Shown piece by piece: positions 34,095-42,499 of a stretch of DNA of 64,000 bases. This DNA comes from AWTP1-13 sp033764875 (GTDB lineage Bacteria > Pseudomonadota > Alphaproteobacteria > Rhizobiales > Hyphomicrobiaceae): the NCBI GenBank assembly GCA_033764875.1, contig JANRIO010000011.1, positions 8,671 to 72,670 on the forward strand, in the 5' to 3' direction. Every line of letters starts with the position of its first letter. Within the stretch, counting starts at the first letter, position 1. Below the pieces are notes generated by a model. That model was not told where the DNA came from and made no database searches. It worked only from the letters and a program-made list of their open reading frames with translations. The position numbers and the translations under genes were made by a program.

Positions 34095-34535
34095 TCAATG
34101 CAGGAACGTGACGCTGGTTCGCTCGACTCGCCATTGCAGCCGCGTCCTGTCGCTGCCCTCCGGCAGCCCTTCGAGGTCGGGGTAGGGCAAGCATTGGCCG
34201 GCGCTCTGCCCGGGCCGCAGCGTCTCGTCCAGCTTCAGGATCCGGCGCGGGACCAGGTTGCCGGTCTTACCCGGCAGCCGCGCCTCGATCACGAACTCGA
34301 TGTCGATGGCCGTCCACGCCGACGTGTTGTCGGCGCGCACGAGAAGGGAGGTACGAGGGTCGGGGCAGTTGCCCGCGGCGAGCGTCAGCACGACCCTGTC
34401 CTGCGCCGCCACGCGCTGCCTGTCGTCGTACCAGTGCAGCGCCAGGCCTGCGGCGGCGAACAGCGACAGCACGATGGCGAGATTGCGCAATGTGCGCGAG
34501 GCGCGCGGGTTGGCGGATGGCGTGTCCACACTCAT
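34095..34535 (-). CDS. Membrane-anchored hypothetical protein
   Basis: A 146-residue protein with one N-terminal transmembrane helix (about 18-36) and a periplasmic domain of about 105 residues holding two Cys (GNCPDPRTS and AGQCLPYPD) that could form a disulfide. No family was recognised. The start at 34535 has AGGAG upstream. It is convergent with otsA. Confidence 0.65.
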   Translation of the reverse strand: MSVDTPSANPRASRTLRNLAIVLSLFAAAGLALHWYDDRQRVAAQDRVVLTLAAGNCPDPRTSLLVRADNTSAWTAIDIEFVIEARLPGKTGNLVPRRILKLDETLRPGQSAGQCLPYPDLEGLPEGSDRTRLQWRVERTSVTFLH

Positions 34536-34662
34536 GGGCCCTCACTCCTGACGCAGGACCCTACCACACTCGGGGGTGTCGATGCTCGAGAGGGTGCCAT
34601 GCGTTCCTGCGCGGGGATGCGGCAGCGCCTGGCGGCCGCACCCCCTCGGCTCACGGCACAGC

Positions 34663-34962
34663 TCAGGTCTTGGCAGCGCCGGCCCGGCGCTCCTGGTTGC
34701 GCTGCCAGTACACGAACAGGACGGACACCACCGCCGTGATGATCGCCGTGAGCTGGATCTCGGGGCGCTGGATGAAGACCAGCCAGGCGTTGAGGCCCGC
34801 CGAGAAGGAGGGCTGCTTGCCCGCCAGCATGCCGTTCGCCACCATGATCGCGAACAGGACGAGCGAGCTGAGCGCCAAAGCCATCGCGATCTGCATCGTC
34901 CGCTTCAGAACCCTGGGCACCGGCAGTCGGCGTCCCGCGACAACCAGGCTGGTTGTATCCAT
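34663..34962 (-). CDS. Small two-helix membrane protein, hypothetical
   Basis: A 99-residue protein with two transmembrane segments (about 22-45 and 68-88), a basic start and a basic tail (YWQRNQERRAG). GAGGAG precedes the ATG at 34962. It is on the same strand as the hypothetical gene at 34095, 127 bases away. Family not recognised. Confidence 0.65.
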   Translation of the reverse strand: MDTTSLVVAGRRLPVPRVLKRTMQIAMALALSSLVLFAIMVANGMLAGKQPSFSAGLNAWLVFIQRPEIQLTAIITAVVSVLFVYWQRNQERRAGAAKT

Positions 34963-35445
34963 CGAAGTCTCCTCGTCGCTGTTGGAGCAAAAGCCTCGAT
35001 CGAAAAGGGGCCCGCACCTCCGGACGGCGGGCCGCACGCGGCTGCGCTTGCGCCCGTGCCTTGCCGGCAGAGCTCCGCGCGGCCAGCCGGGCAACGGCCG
35101 GCGGCACGCAGCCCGGTGCGGCGGTCCCCGAGGCGAGGATGAAGCATGCCCCCGGCGCTGCCAATAGCCGCGACCCCGCGCGCGGGCCTGGCGGGCGGAG
35201 CAAAGCCGGCTCGTGTCGCCAAAATTGCAGATGTGTTGCAGCTTTGCGTCGCGGGCCGCGTGCGCCCCGGGACGATTGCCGATTGCAATATGTTTCAGTG
35301 GATTGCGCGGCTGGCTCGTCGCGCCGCCAGCGCCCGCGACCCTCTGCGCGAGGTGCGCGCGTCACCGGCTGGCACGCGCGTTAACCAGTTCTTTACGCGG
35401 ATCGACGCCCTTTGAGCGCATCTGTCTCGAAGGGGGCCGCTCTCC
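34963..35445. other. 483-bp leader region of the FadL-type gene
   Basis: No gene is supported. A purine-rich GAAGGGGG lies about 9 bases before the porin start. The right part (35270-35310, around GATTGCCGATTGCAATATG) is less GC-rich and may hold the promoter. Confidence 0.35.
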
Positions 35446-36804
35446 ATGCAAGTTGCCGATGCCGTCGAAAGCCTGAAGCCAGCACGTGCAATCTTCGTGG
35501 CGCTTGCCGCTGCTGCAGCCATTGTCGCTGCAACCCCGGCCTCCGCCGCCGAGGGCTATATGCAGAACGGCATCGGCGCCCGCAACAAGGCGCTCGCCGG
35601 GGCCGGCGTCGCCAGCAGCACGGACGCGACGGCCGCCAGCCTCAACCCGGCCGGGCTCACCGGCGTGGAATCGCAGCTCGACAGCTCCACGTCCTTCTTC
35701 AACATGCGCGGCGGCTTCTCCTCCACCGGCTCCGGCGGCTTCACTGCCGACGGCTCGCACACCAGCCAGAAGGACTGGCTCGTGATCCCGAATTTCGCCG
35801 CCACCTGGCGCGTCAACTGGGGCTTTGCCGACGCCATCGCCTTCACCGCCTACGGCAACGGCGGCGTCATGACCCGCTACGCCGACATGCCGAACACCAG
35901 CTCGCTTTGCTCGAGCGGGTCCGGTGCCTACTGCGGCGGCCGCATGGGCATGGTCGCCCAGCAGCAGTTCTTCTCCATCGCGCTCGCCAAGCAGGTGAGC
36001 CCTGGCGTCTCCATCGGTATCGCGCCCATCCTCGCGCGCCAGACCATGGAGGTCGAAGGCCTCTCGCCGTTCGCGGGTCTGTCCAGCAACTCGGCCGCCT
36101 TCACCAACCGCGGCACCGACGAGAGCTGGGGCGGCGGAGTTCGCGCCGGCATCGAGTGGAAGGTGATGCCCGGCCTCAGGTTCGGCCTCGCCGGCAACTC
36201 GCGCGTCTACATGGGCAAGCTGAACCGCTACGCCGGCCTCTTCGCCGAGGAAGGCAGCATCGATGCGCCGCCCTCCCTGCAGGCGGGTCTTGCCTTCGAC
36301 GTGCGTCCCAACCTGACCATGATGCTCGACTACAAGCGCATCTGGTTCAGCTCGGTGCGCTCGCTGAGCAATGCGTCGACCAATATCGCTGCGGCCTATG
36401 GCGGCGACCCCTCCTACCTGTTCGGCACCACCAATGGTCCGGGCTTCGGCATGCAGGACATGGACATCTACAAGATCGCGCTGGAGTGGAAGGCCAACCC
36501 GAACCTGACGCTGCGCGGCGGCTACTCCTACAACACGGCGCCGTTCAGCTCGCGCGACGCCGACCTCACCGCCATGACCCTCGGCCTCGCCCAGCATCAC
36601 CTGACCGCCGGCCTCAAGGTCGGCCTGACGGAGCGGATGGACCTTGAGGTCTCCGGCATGTACTCGCCGCGCATGACGCTTTCGGGTGAGGAGCTGCTCA
36701 ACCCCAACCGCATCATGACGACCGAGTCGAGCCAGTTCGAGATCACGGTCGGTGCCGTCTACCGCTTCGGCGTCGACCGCGCCGCCCCAGCACCGCTCAA
36801 ATGA
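35446..36804 (+). CDS. Outer membrane protein transport protein, OmpP1/FadL/TodX family
   Basis: A 452-residue outer membrane beta-barrel that passes hydrophobic molecules such as long-chain fatty acids. A signal peptide ends ATPASAAEGY; the mature start YMQNGIGARNKALAGAGVASSTDATAASLNPAGL is the FadL hatch, with the NPA motif that marks the family. Alternating hydrophobic strands run to the C-terminus (GAVYRFGV). It could import the substrates activated by ligases elsewhere in the window. It lies just upstream of the aminotransferase-like gene on the same strand. Confidence 0.9.
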   Translation: MQVADAVESLKPARAIFVALAAAAAIVAATPASAAEGYMQNGIGARNKALAGAGVASSTDATAASLNPAGLTGVESQLDSSTSFFNMRGGFSSTGSGGFTADGSHTSQKDWLVIPNFAATWRVNWGFADAIAFTAYGNGGVMTRYADMPNTSSLCSSGSGAYCGGRMGMVAQQQFFSIALAKQVSPGVSIGIAPILARQTMEVEGLSPFAGLSSNSAAFTNRGTDESWGGGVRAGIEWKVMPGLRFGLAGNSRVYMGKLNRYAGLFAEEGSIDAPPSLQAGLAFDVRPNLTMMLDYKRIWFSSVRSLSNASTNIAAAYGGDPSYLFGTTNGPGFGMQDMDIYKIALEWKANPNLTLRGGYSYNTAPFSSRDADLTAMTLGLAQHHLTAGLKVGLTERMDLEVSGMYSPRMTLSGEELLNPNRIMTTESSQFEITVGAVYRFGVDRAAPAPLK

Positions 36805-36928
36805 TCTGCATCGCGTTAGGCCGGTCTTAACTACTCCATAGAATGGATAAGTCGCATTAATCGAAAGGCGAGGCCTGAGGCGCATTCTGCCCCAGCACAA
36901 AGAGCAACTTTGTCTTGGGGTAGAGCGT

Positions 36929-38311
36929 ATGTCTGGCAGCGGTATCGCAGGCAAGCAGGGCGTTGCGTCCGAGGAATCCCTGAAGGGCAGCCTGCGCGAT
37001 TTCAAGTCCGTCCGCGGCACGGACCTGATCGGCCGCTTCGACGGCTTCTACGCCTGGCAGGATCTGCGCCGCAGCAACGGCGTCTGGCCCTACGCCAAGT
37101 CGACGACCACCGCCCCGCGCACCTGCTGCACGGCGATGACCGATGACGGGCAGGCCTTCTCGGGCGTGAACTTCGCCTCGCAGGACTACCTGAGCCTCGC
37201 CTCGCATCCCGCCATCAAGGCCGCCGCCATCGAGGCCATCGAGGAGTACGGCGTGCACAGCGCCGGCTCGGCGGCGCTGCTCGGCAACACCAAGCATTCC
37301 CTCCAGCTCGAGCGCACCATCTGCGACTTCATCGGCGGCCGCGAGATCGTGCTCTATCCGACCGGCTGGTCGGCGGGCTTTGCCGCCGTGCAGGGCTTCG
37401 TCCGCCCCGACGATCACGTGGTGATGGATGTGCTGGCCCACTCCTGCCTGCAGGAGGGCGCGCGCGCCGCCACCCAGAACATCACCTACCACGGCCACCT
37501 GAACATCCGCGCCCTGGAGCGCCGGCTGCAGAAGATCCGCGCCACCGACAAGGAGAACGGCATCCTGGTCGTGACCGAGAGCCTGTTCTCCATGCACTCG
37601 GACACGCCCGACATCGCAGCCCTCCGCGCCGCCTGCGACGCCTACGACGCCAAGCTGCTGGTCGACTGCGCGCACGACTTCGGCTGCATCGGCGAGGAGG
37701 GCCTCGGCCATCTCGGCCTGCAGAACATGCTGAACGGCCCCGACATCATCGTCGGCAGCTTCTCCAAGACCTTCGCGGCCAACGGCGGCTTTGTCGCCGT
37801 CAAGACCAGGGCCGCCGCGGAGTACCTCAAGTACTTCAGCGCGACGCAGACCTTCTCCAACGCCATGTCGCCGGCGCAGGCGGCCTCCGTCAACGCCGCC
37901 TTCCGCATCATCCGCTCGGCCGAGGGCAAGGAGCGCCGGCAGCGCCTCATGAGCAACATCCTGTACCTGCGCGGCGAGGTGCAGCGCGTCGGCATGGAGG
38001 TGCACGGCGACCCGTCCGCCATCGTGCCCGTGCGCCTGGGCGCCGAGGGCCTCGCCCGCATCGCCTCGCGCAATCTCGCCGAGCTCGGTGCCATCGCCAA
38101 CCTCGTGGAGTACCCGGCCGTGCCGCAGGGCGGCGCCCGCTTCCGCGTGCAGGTGATGGCCGACCACCAGCGCGAGGAGATCGACGCCCTGGTGAAGGCG
38201 ATGCTGGAGGCGATGCGCTCGGCCGACCTCGAGTTCCGCGCCCATCGCGAAGGCGACCGCGCGCCGCTGATCGGCGCGCGCCCGGCCGAAGGCGCCGGCA
38301 AGGCCGCCTGA
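36929..38311 (+). CDS. Alpha-oxoamine synthase-like PLP enzyme (aminotransferase class I/II fold)
   Basis: A 460-residue PLP enzyme of the BioF / KBL / serine palmitoyltransferase branch. Core features are NFASQDYLSLASHPAI, YGVHSAGSAALLGNTKHSLQLE, LLVDCAHDFGCIGEEGLG and SFSKTFAANGGFVA, where the Lys binds PLP. Such enzymes condense an amino acid with an acyl-CoA. An N-terminal extension of about 75 residues (ending near NGVWPYAKS) precedes the usual start, and the tail is longer than in BioF. No biotin or threonine genes are nearby, so the product is not assigned; a lipid long-chain-base role is possible given the adjacent FadL. Confidence 0.8.
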   Translation: MSGSGIAGKQGVASEESLKGSLRDFKSVRGTDLIGRFDGFYAWQDLRRSNGVWPYAKSTTTAPRTCCTAMTDDGQAFSGVNFASQDYLSLASHPAIKAAAIEAIEEYGVHSAGSAALLGNTKHSLQLERTICDFIGGREIVLYPTGWSAGFAAVQGFVRPDDHVVMDVLAHSCLQEGARAATQNITYHGHLNIRALERRLQKIRATDKENGILVVTESLFSMHSDTPDIAALRAACDAYDAKLLVDCAHDFGCIGEEGLGHLGLQNMLNGPDIIVGSFSKTFAANGGFVAVKTRAAAEYLKYFSATQTFSNAMSPAQAASVNAAFRIIRSAEGKERRQRLMSNILYLRGEVQRVGMEVHGDPSAIVPVRLGAEGLARIASRNLAELGAIANLVEYPAVPQGGARFRVQVMADHQREEIDALVKAMLEAMRSADLEFRAHREGDRAPLIGARPAEGAGKAA

Positions 38312-38651
38312 GGCGGCTTCGGCTCTCCAGGATTGCGAGCCCGCATTCGGCGGCGGCCAGGCCGCCGGCTGCACGCTGCCGGAGCGCCGCGGTGTCCGCG
38401 GCACGCAGAGCCCGCCGCGCTGCCGGCAGCCTTGTACTCGGCGCAGGCTGAACCGGGCTCATGGGCGGACCGCCCCCCATGGCGTACGGGCGAGCCGCAG
38501 CGCCGCGAGGGCGTGGCACCTCATCGGCGGTTGACCTGCGTGCCCCAGCTGCCGCATCCATTCCCGTGAAAACATCGCAGAGAGCCAGCGTCCGGTGGAA
38601 CCGAGACCAATACTCGGCATTTGTGCGGTACGCATCATCACGGAGATCTGG
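38312..38651. other. Intergenic stretch, nothing recognised
   Basis: 340 bases of GC-rich sequence with no supported gene, repeat or strong hairpin. CGGAGAT just before 38652 is the ribosome binding site of the next gene. Confidence 0.4.
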
Positions 38652-39476
38652 ATGACGTTCCTAGGCAAGATCGCTCTGGCCTGCGCCGTTGCCGCACTGC
38701 CGCTGAGCACCGCCCAGAGCCAGGACGCCCCGCGCGCGGCTGACTACGCGCCCGTATCCGGCCAGGAGGGCAAGGATGTCGTCTGGGTGCCGACGGCCCA
38801 GGCCCTGGTCGATCGCATGCTGACCATGGCCAAGATCACCCCGGATGACTTCGTCGTCGATCTTGGCTCGGGGGACGGGCGCACCGTGATCACTGCGGCC
38901 AAGCGCGGCGTCCGTGCGCACGGCATCGAGTACAACCCGGAGCTGGTGGCTCTCTCTGAGAGGAACGCAAAGGAGGCGGGCGTTGACAAGCTTGCCACCT
39001 TCGAGCGCGCAGACATCTTCCAGTCGGACTTCTCCAAGGCGACCGTTGTCACTTTGTTCCTTCTGCCCGCCCTCAACGTGAAGCTGCGCCCGACGCTGCT
39101 CGGGATGAAGCCCGGCACGCGAGTCGTGTCCAACAGCTTCGATATGGGTGATTGGGAGCCGGACGGGCGGATCGAGGCCGGCGGCAGCAATTGCACGAGC
39201 TACTGCCGGGCGATGATGTGGGTCATACCGGCGAAGGTCGGTGGCGCTTGGCGTCTCGGCGATGGTGCACTCCAGCTCACCCAGACCTATCAGATGCTCG
39301 GTGGCACGCTGACCCGCGGCCGCAAGGTCTTCCCGATCAGCTCGGCCCGCATGGCCGGCACGAGCATCACCTTCACCGCCGGCGGCAAGCGCTATGACGG
39401 CCGCGTCGACCATGGCACCATGACGGGGCACACCGAGGGCGGTGGCGCCTGGACCGCGACCCGCGTTGGGCACTAG
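38652..39476 (+). CDS. Exported class I SAM-dependent methyltransferase-like protein
   Basis: A 274-residue protein with a clear signal peptide (MTFLGKIALACAVAALPLSTAQSQD) followed by a Rossmann methyltransferase core: FVVDLGSGDGRTVITAAKRG (motif I), GIEYNPELVALSERNA (motif II with acidic residue) and a strand FLLPALNVKLRPTLLGMKPGTRVVSNSF. A C-terminal beta-rich domain of about 90 residues follows (from VGGAWRLGDG). An exported SAM enzyme is odd because SAM is cytoplasmic; it may have another ligand, or the leader may be a membrane anchor. Substrate unknown. Confidence 0.75.
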   Translation: MTFLGKIALACAVAALPLSTAQSQDAPRAADYAPVSGQEGKDVVWVPTAQALVDRMLTMAKITPDDFVVDLGSGDGRTVITAAKRGVRAHGIEYNPELVALSERNAKEAGVDKLATFERADIFQSDFSKATVVTLFLLPALNVKLRPTLLGMKPGTRVVSNSFDMGDWEPDGRIEAGGSNCTSYCRAMMWVIPAKVGGAWRLGDGALQLTQTYQMLGGTLTRGRKVFPISSARMAGTSITFTAGGKRYDGRVDHGTMTGHTEGGGAWTATRVGH

Positions 39477-39494
39477 CCGAGCGAGAGCGGGGGC

Positions 39495-39884
39495 CTAGAG
39501 CCCCGCCGCCACGCGGCCGAGCGCCAGCGCGTTCTCGATCTTGCCGAGCAGCCGGGCGAGGTCCACCGGCTTGGTGTCGAAGTCGCAGCAGCCGGCCGCC
39601 AGGCTGTTGCGCCTGTCGCTTTCGAAGGCGCTGGCCGTCAGCGCGATGATCGGGATGTTGGCCGTCGACGGGCGGCCCTTGATCTGCCGGGTCGCCTCCC
39701 ATCCGTCCATCAGCTCCCCGAGCCCGATGTCCATCAGGATCACGTCGGGCATCAGCCGCTCGGCGGCCTCGATGCCGGACGGACCGTCCTCGGCGAAGCG
39801 GACCGAGAAGCCGCGCTTCTCGAGCCGGCGTCCGAGCACGTCTCGGTTGATGGGGTTGTCCTCGATGACGAGTACGATGGGCAT
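39495..39884 (-). CDS. Single-domain response regulator (receiver)
   Basis: A 129-residue CheY-type receiver: VLVIEDNPINRDVLGRRLEKRGF with the acidic pocket, VILMDIGLG with the phospho-Asp, IIALTAS and DTKPVD with the Lys. AGGAGAG precedes the ATG at 39884; an in-frame start at 39938 would overlap the kinase gene. It lies 22 bases after the hybrid kinase gene and probably receives phosphate from it. Confidence 0.88.
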   Translation of the reverse strand: MPIVLVIEDNPINRDVLGRRLEKRGFSVRFAEDGPSGIEAAERLMPDVILMDIGLGELMDGWEATRQIKGRPSTANIPIIALTASAFESDRRNSLAAGCCDFDTKPVDLARLLGKIENALALGRVAAGL

Positions 39885-39906
39885 AAGCAGCTCTCCTGCG
39901 GCTTGC

Positions 39907-41775
39907 TCAGGCAGCGCGGACATCATGGTTGTGGCCATTTGCGCTGCAGGCGGTGTTGAGGGCCCTCAGCAGGGCATTGCGATCGACGGGCTTGGCGACG
40001 ACGGCGGCCGCACCGGCCTGCAGCGCCCGCTTCTTCTCGTCGACGATGCTGAGGATGATGACGGGGATGGAGGCGGTCGCCGGGTCGGACTTCATGGCGG
40101 CCAGCACCGACCATCCGTCGAGCTCGGGCATCAGCACGTCGAGCAGCATCGCCTCGGGCTGCAGTGCTCGCGCAAGCTGCTTGGCACCCCTGGGATCGCT
40201 GCTGGCGACCACCGCATAGCCTTCCTTGCTGAGGAGGCGCTCGGCGATCTCGAGGAAGGCCGGGTCGTCGTCGACGACGAGGATGCGCTTGTCGCTGACA
40301 AGCGCGCCGAAGGCCACCTCGAGGTGCTCGCCGGGCCCCGCATTGCCGGCGCCGTTGCCGTCCGATACCGCGTTCTCCACCCGCGCCGCCGCCGGCGGCT
40401 GCGCGATCGCCGGCAGCCTGATCGTGAAGCACGAGCCCTTGCCGAGCTCGCTCTCGACCGAGATCCTGCCGCCCATCAGGTTGCAAAGGTTCTGGCTGAG
40501 CGACAGCCCGAGGCCCGTGCCGCCGTACTTCGAGGCGATCTTCGCGTTGGCCTGCGTGAAGTTCGAGAACAGCGTCTTGATCTGGTCCGGCGAGATGCCG
40601 ACGCCGGTGTCCCTGACCGCGATCTCGATCCAGTCGCCGTCCTTCAGCGTCTCGCGGCGCACCTTGAGCGTGATCTCGCCGTTGTGCGTGAACTTGGTGG
40701 CATTGCTGACCAGGTTGAGCACCGCCTGGCGCAGCTTCGTGGCGTCGAGGTGGGCGGTGCCGAGCAGGCTCTCCCCGCGGTCGATGGTGAAGGCGTTGGT
40801 GTTCTTGGCCGCCAGCGGCCGCGAGTTGATCTCCACCTCGTTGATCAGCTTGTCGAGGTCGACGTCCTCCAGGAACAGGTCCATGCGCCCGGCCTCGATC
40901 TTGGAGATGTCGAGGATGTCGTTGACCATCGACAGCAGATGCTGTCCCGCGGCGCTGATCTTCTGCAGGTCGCCGATCTGCTCGCCGCGTCCCTCCAGCT
41001 CCGCGTCCTCCAGCAGGATCTCGCTGTAGCCGATCACGGCGTTGAGAGGGGTGCGCAACTCGTGGCTCATCTTGGCGAGGAATTCCGACTTGGCGCCGTT
41101 GGCGCGCTCGGCCTCCTCCTTGGCCTGCATCAGCTTCGTCAGCGTCGACTCGTGCCGCCCGATCTCGCGCAGCAGCTCCGACTGCGAATCGACGATCGTC
41201 GCGTAGTAGCTCGCCATCATCAGCACATACATCGCGGCCGAGAGCGTCGAGATCAGTCCGACGCCGACCATGTTTTCGATCGGGATGTGGACGGGGAAGC
41301 TCTGGCCCCACAGGTAGGTGAGGTAGAACGAGGCGAGGCCCGCCGTGATCTGCAGGAATACGACGCCGCGCGTCAGGTTGCTGGAGCCCATGTAGAAGAA
41401 GGCCAGCAGCGGCACCACGAGCAGCCACATCAGGAATGGCGAGCTCGCCCCGCCGTAGTTGAACGACCCCCACAGGATCGCGAAGATCAGGTTCTGCACC
41501 GAGAGCAGCGCCAGCACCGTGTAGTGCTGCGGCAGCAGCTTCACCAGGAACGGAAACACCCAGAACAGCGAGATCGACGCGCCGAGGATGGGCACGTGCG
41601 GCCACGGCTGCGGATCGGCCAGCCACAGGAAGGCGGTGATCGGATGGCTCAGGAACGGCCCGCACAGGTGGCTGATCAGGAACATCCGCTGCCGGCGCTG
41701 CTCGTTGCTGCCGGGACGGAGCTTCGGATCCGTGAACCAGTCGATTACGCCGCTTACCCGGTCGATGAACGTCAT
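39907..41775 (-). CDS. Hybrid sensor histidine kinase with C-terminal receiver
   Basis: A 622-residue membrane kinase. Residues about 35-195 hold five to six transmembrane helices with short loops, so sensing is probably within the membrane. A coiled linker leads to HisKA with the phospho-His in KMSHELRTPLNAVIGYSE (His238), then HATPase_c (NLVSNATKF, RDTGVGISPDQ, GTGLGLSLSQNL) and a receiver with DVLMPELDGW near 530. Such hybrids pass phosphate His-Asp-His-Asp through an HPt; an HPt gene lies directly upstream. The start at 41775 has GGGGCAGG. Confidence 0.9.
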   Translation of the reverse strand: MTFIDRVSGVIDWFTDPKLRPGSNEQRRQRMFLISHLCGPFLSHPITAFLWLADPQPWPHVPILGASISLFWVFPFLVKLLPQHYTVLALLSVQNLIFAILWGSFNYGGASSPFLMWLLVVPLLAFFYMGSSNLTRGVVFLQITAGLASFYLTYLWGQSFPVHIPIENMVGVGLISTLSAAMYVLMMASYYATIVDSQSELLREIGRHESTLTKLMQAKEEAERANGAKSEFLAKMSHELRTPLNAVIGYSEILLEDAELEGRGEQIGDLQKISAAGQHLLSMVNDILDISKIEAGRMDLFLEDVDLDKLINEVEINSRPLAAKNTNAFTIDRGESLLGTAHLDATKLRQAVLNLVSNATKFTHNGEITLKVRRETLKDGDWIEIAVRDTGVGISPDQIKTLFSNFTQANAKIASKYGGTGLGLSLSQNLCNLMGGRISVESELGKGSCFTIRLPAIAQPPAAARVENAVSDGNGAGNAGPGEHLEVAFGALVSDKRILVVDDDPAFLEIAERLLSKEGYAVVASSDPRGAKQLARALQPEAMLLDVLMPELDGWSVLAAMKSDPATASIPVIILSIVDEKKRALQAGAAAVVAKPVDRNALLRALNTACSANGHNHDVRAA

Positions 41776-41885
41776 GCCCTGCCCCGACGACAAACTCCGT
41801 GAGCCGATGGATGTTTTCCCACGACTGGATGAATTATCCGTGGATTGGGCAGGCAACTCGGGGACCGGGCGGCGAGCCCGGTCGC

Positions 41886-42242
41886 TCAGCCTGGCTGCGC
41901 CAACGCGGCGATGGTCTGGGCGATGGTGGCGCCGACGGCAGGCAGGCACAGGGCGACATCGGCGAGCTGCTCGCTCTCGATCTCGATGCCGCGCGCCATC
42001 CGGGAGAGCCGCACGGCGCCGAGGTTTGCCGCCATGCCCTTGAGCTTGTGCGCGACGCGCTTGGCCTTTGCCAGCTCCTCGGCCGCCACCGCCGCCTTCA
42101 GCTCGTCGAGGCAGGCCGCGCACTGCCCTGGCACCTGCGCCAGGATCTCGGCCACGTCCGCCGGATCGAGATCGGCGGTCCATTCGCCCATGACCGCCTC
42201 GTCGATCAGGGGAAGCGTCATGTCGGGCTCGCTGCGCACCAC
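41886..42242 (-). CDS. Histidine phosphotransfer (HPt) protein
   Basis: A 118-residue four-helix HPt protein. The phospho-His is in AHKLKGMAANLGA. The GTG at 42242 has GAGGAG 7 bases upstream; an ATG at 42221 is also in frame. It is 110 bases upstream of the hybrid kinase on the same strand and is the natural relay between it and the divergent receiver proteins. Confidence 0.85.
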   Translation of the reverse strand: MVRSEPDMTLPLIDEAVMGEWTADLDPADVAEILAQVPGQCAACLDELKAAVAAEELAKAKRVAHKLKGMAANLGAVRLSRMARGIEIESEQLADVALCLPAVGATIAQTIAALAQPG

Positions 42243-42499
42243 CCGTCTCCTCTACCCGTCACGCCCTTGCTGCCGCAGAGTGCGGCATCAACTCCGAACA
42301 AAGCCTTGCGCCCGGGCTCCGCCGCGGTCGGTTTCCGCCGACATGCTTGCCGATTAGCCGTCTGTTCACCTTGGCCAGCAATACGGCCGCGGTCTTCGGG
42401 TTCCGTTAGCGGAATTTACTCTGCCGCCGGCAAATATGGCGCATACAGGCAGCCTGCGGACGAAGCAGTTCCGGGCGCCAAGCGATTGTCAGGTGCACG
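42243..42499. other. Divergent promoter region of the phosphorelay and c-di-GMP genes
   Basis: 257 bases between the HPt gene (minus) and the first receiver-GGDEF-EAL gene (plus). Both promoters must be here. No clear operator or FixK-type box is visible. Confidence 0.4.
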
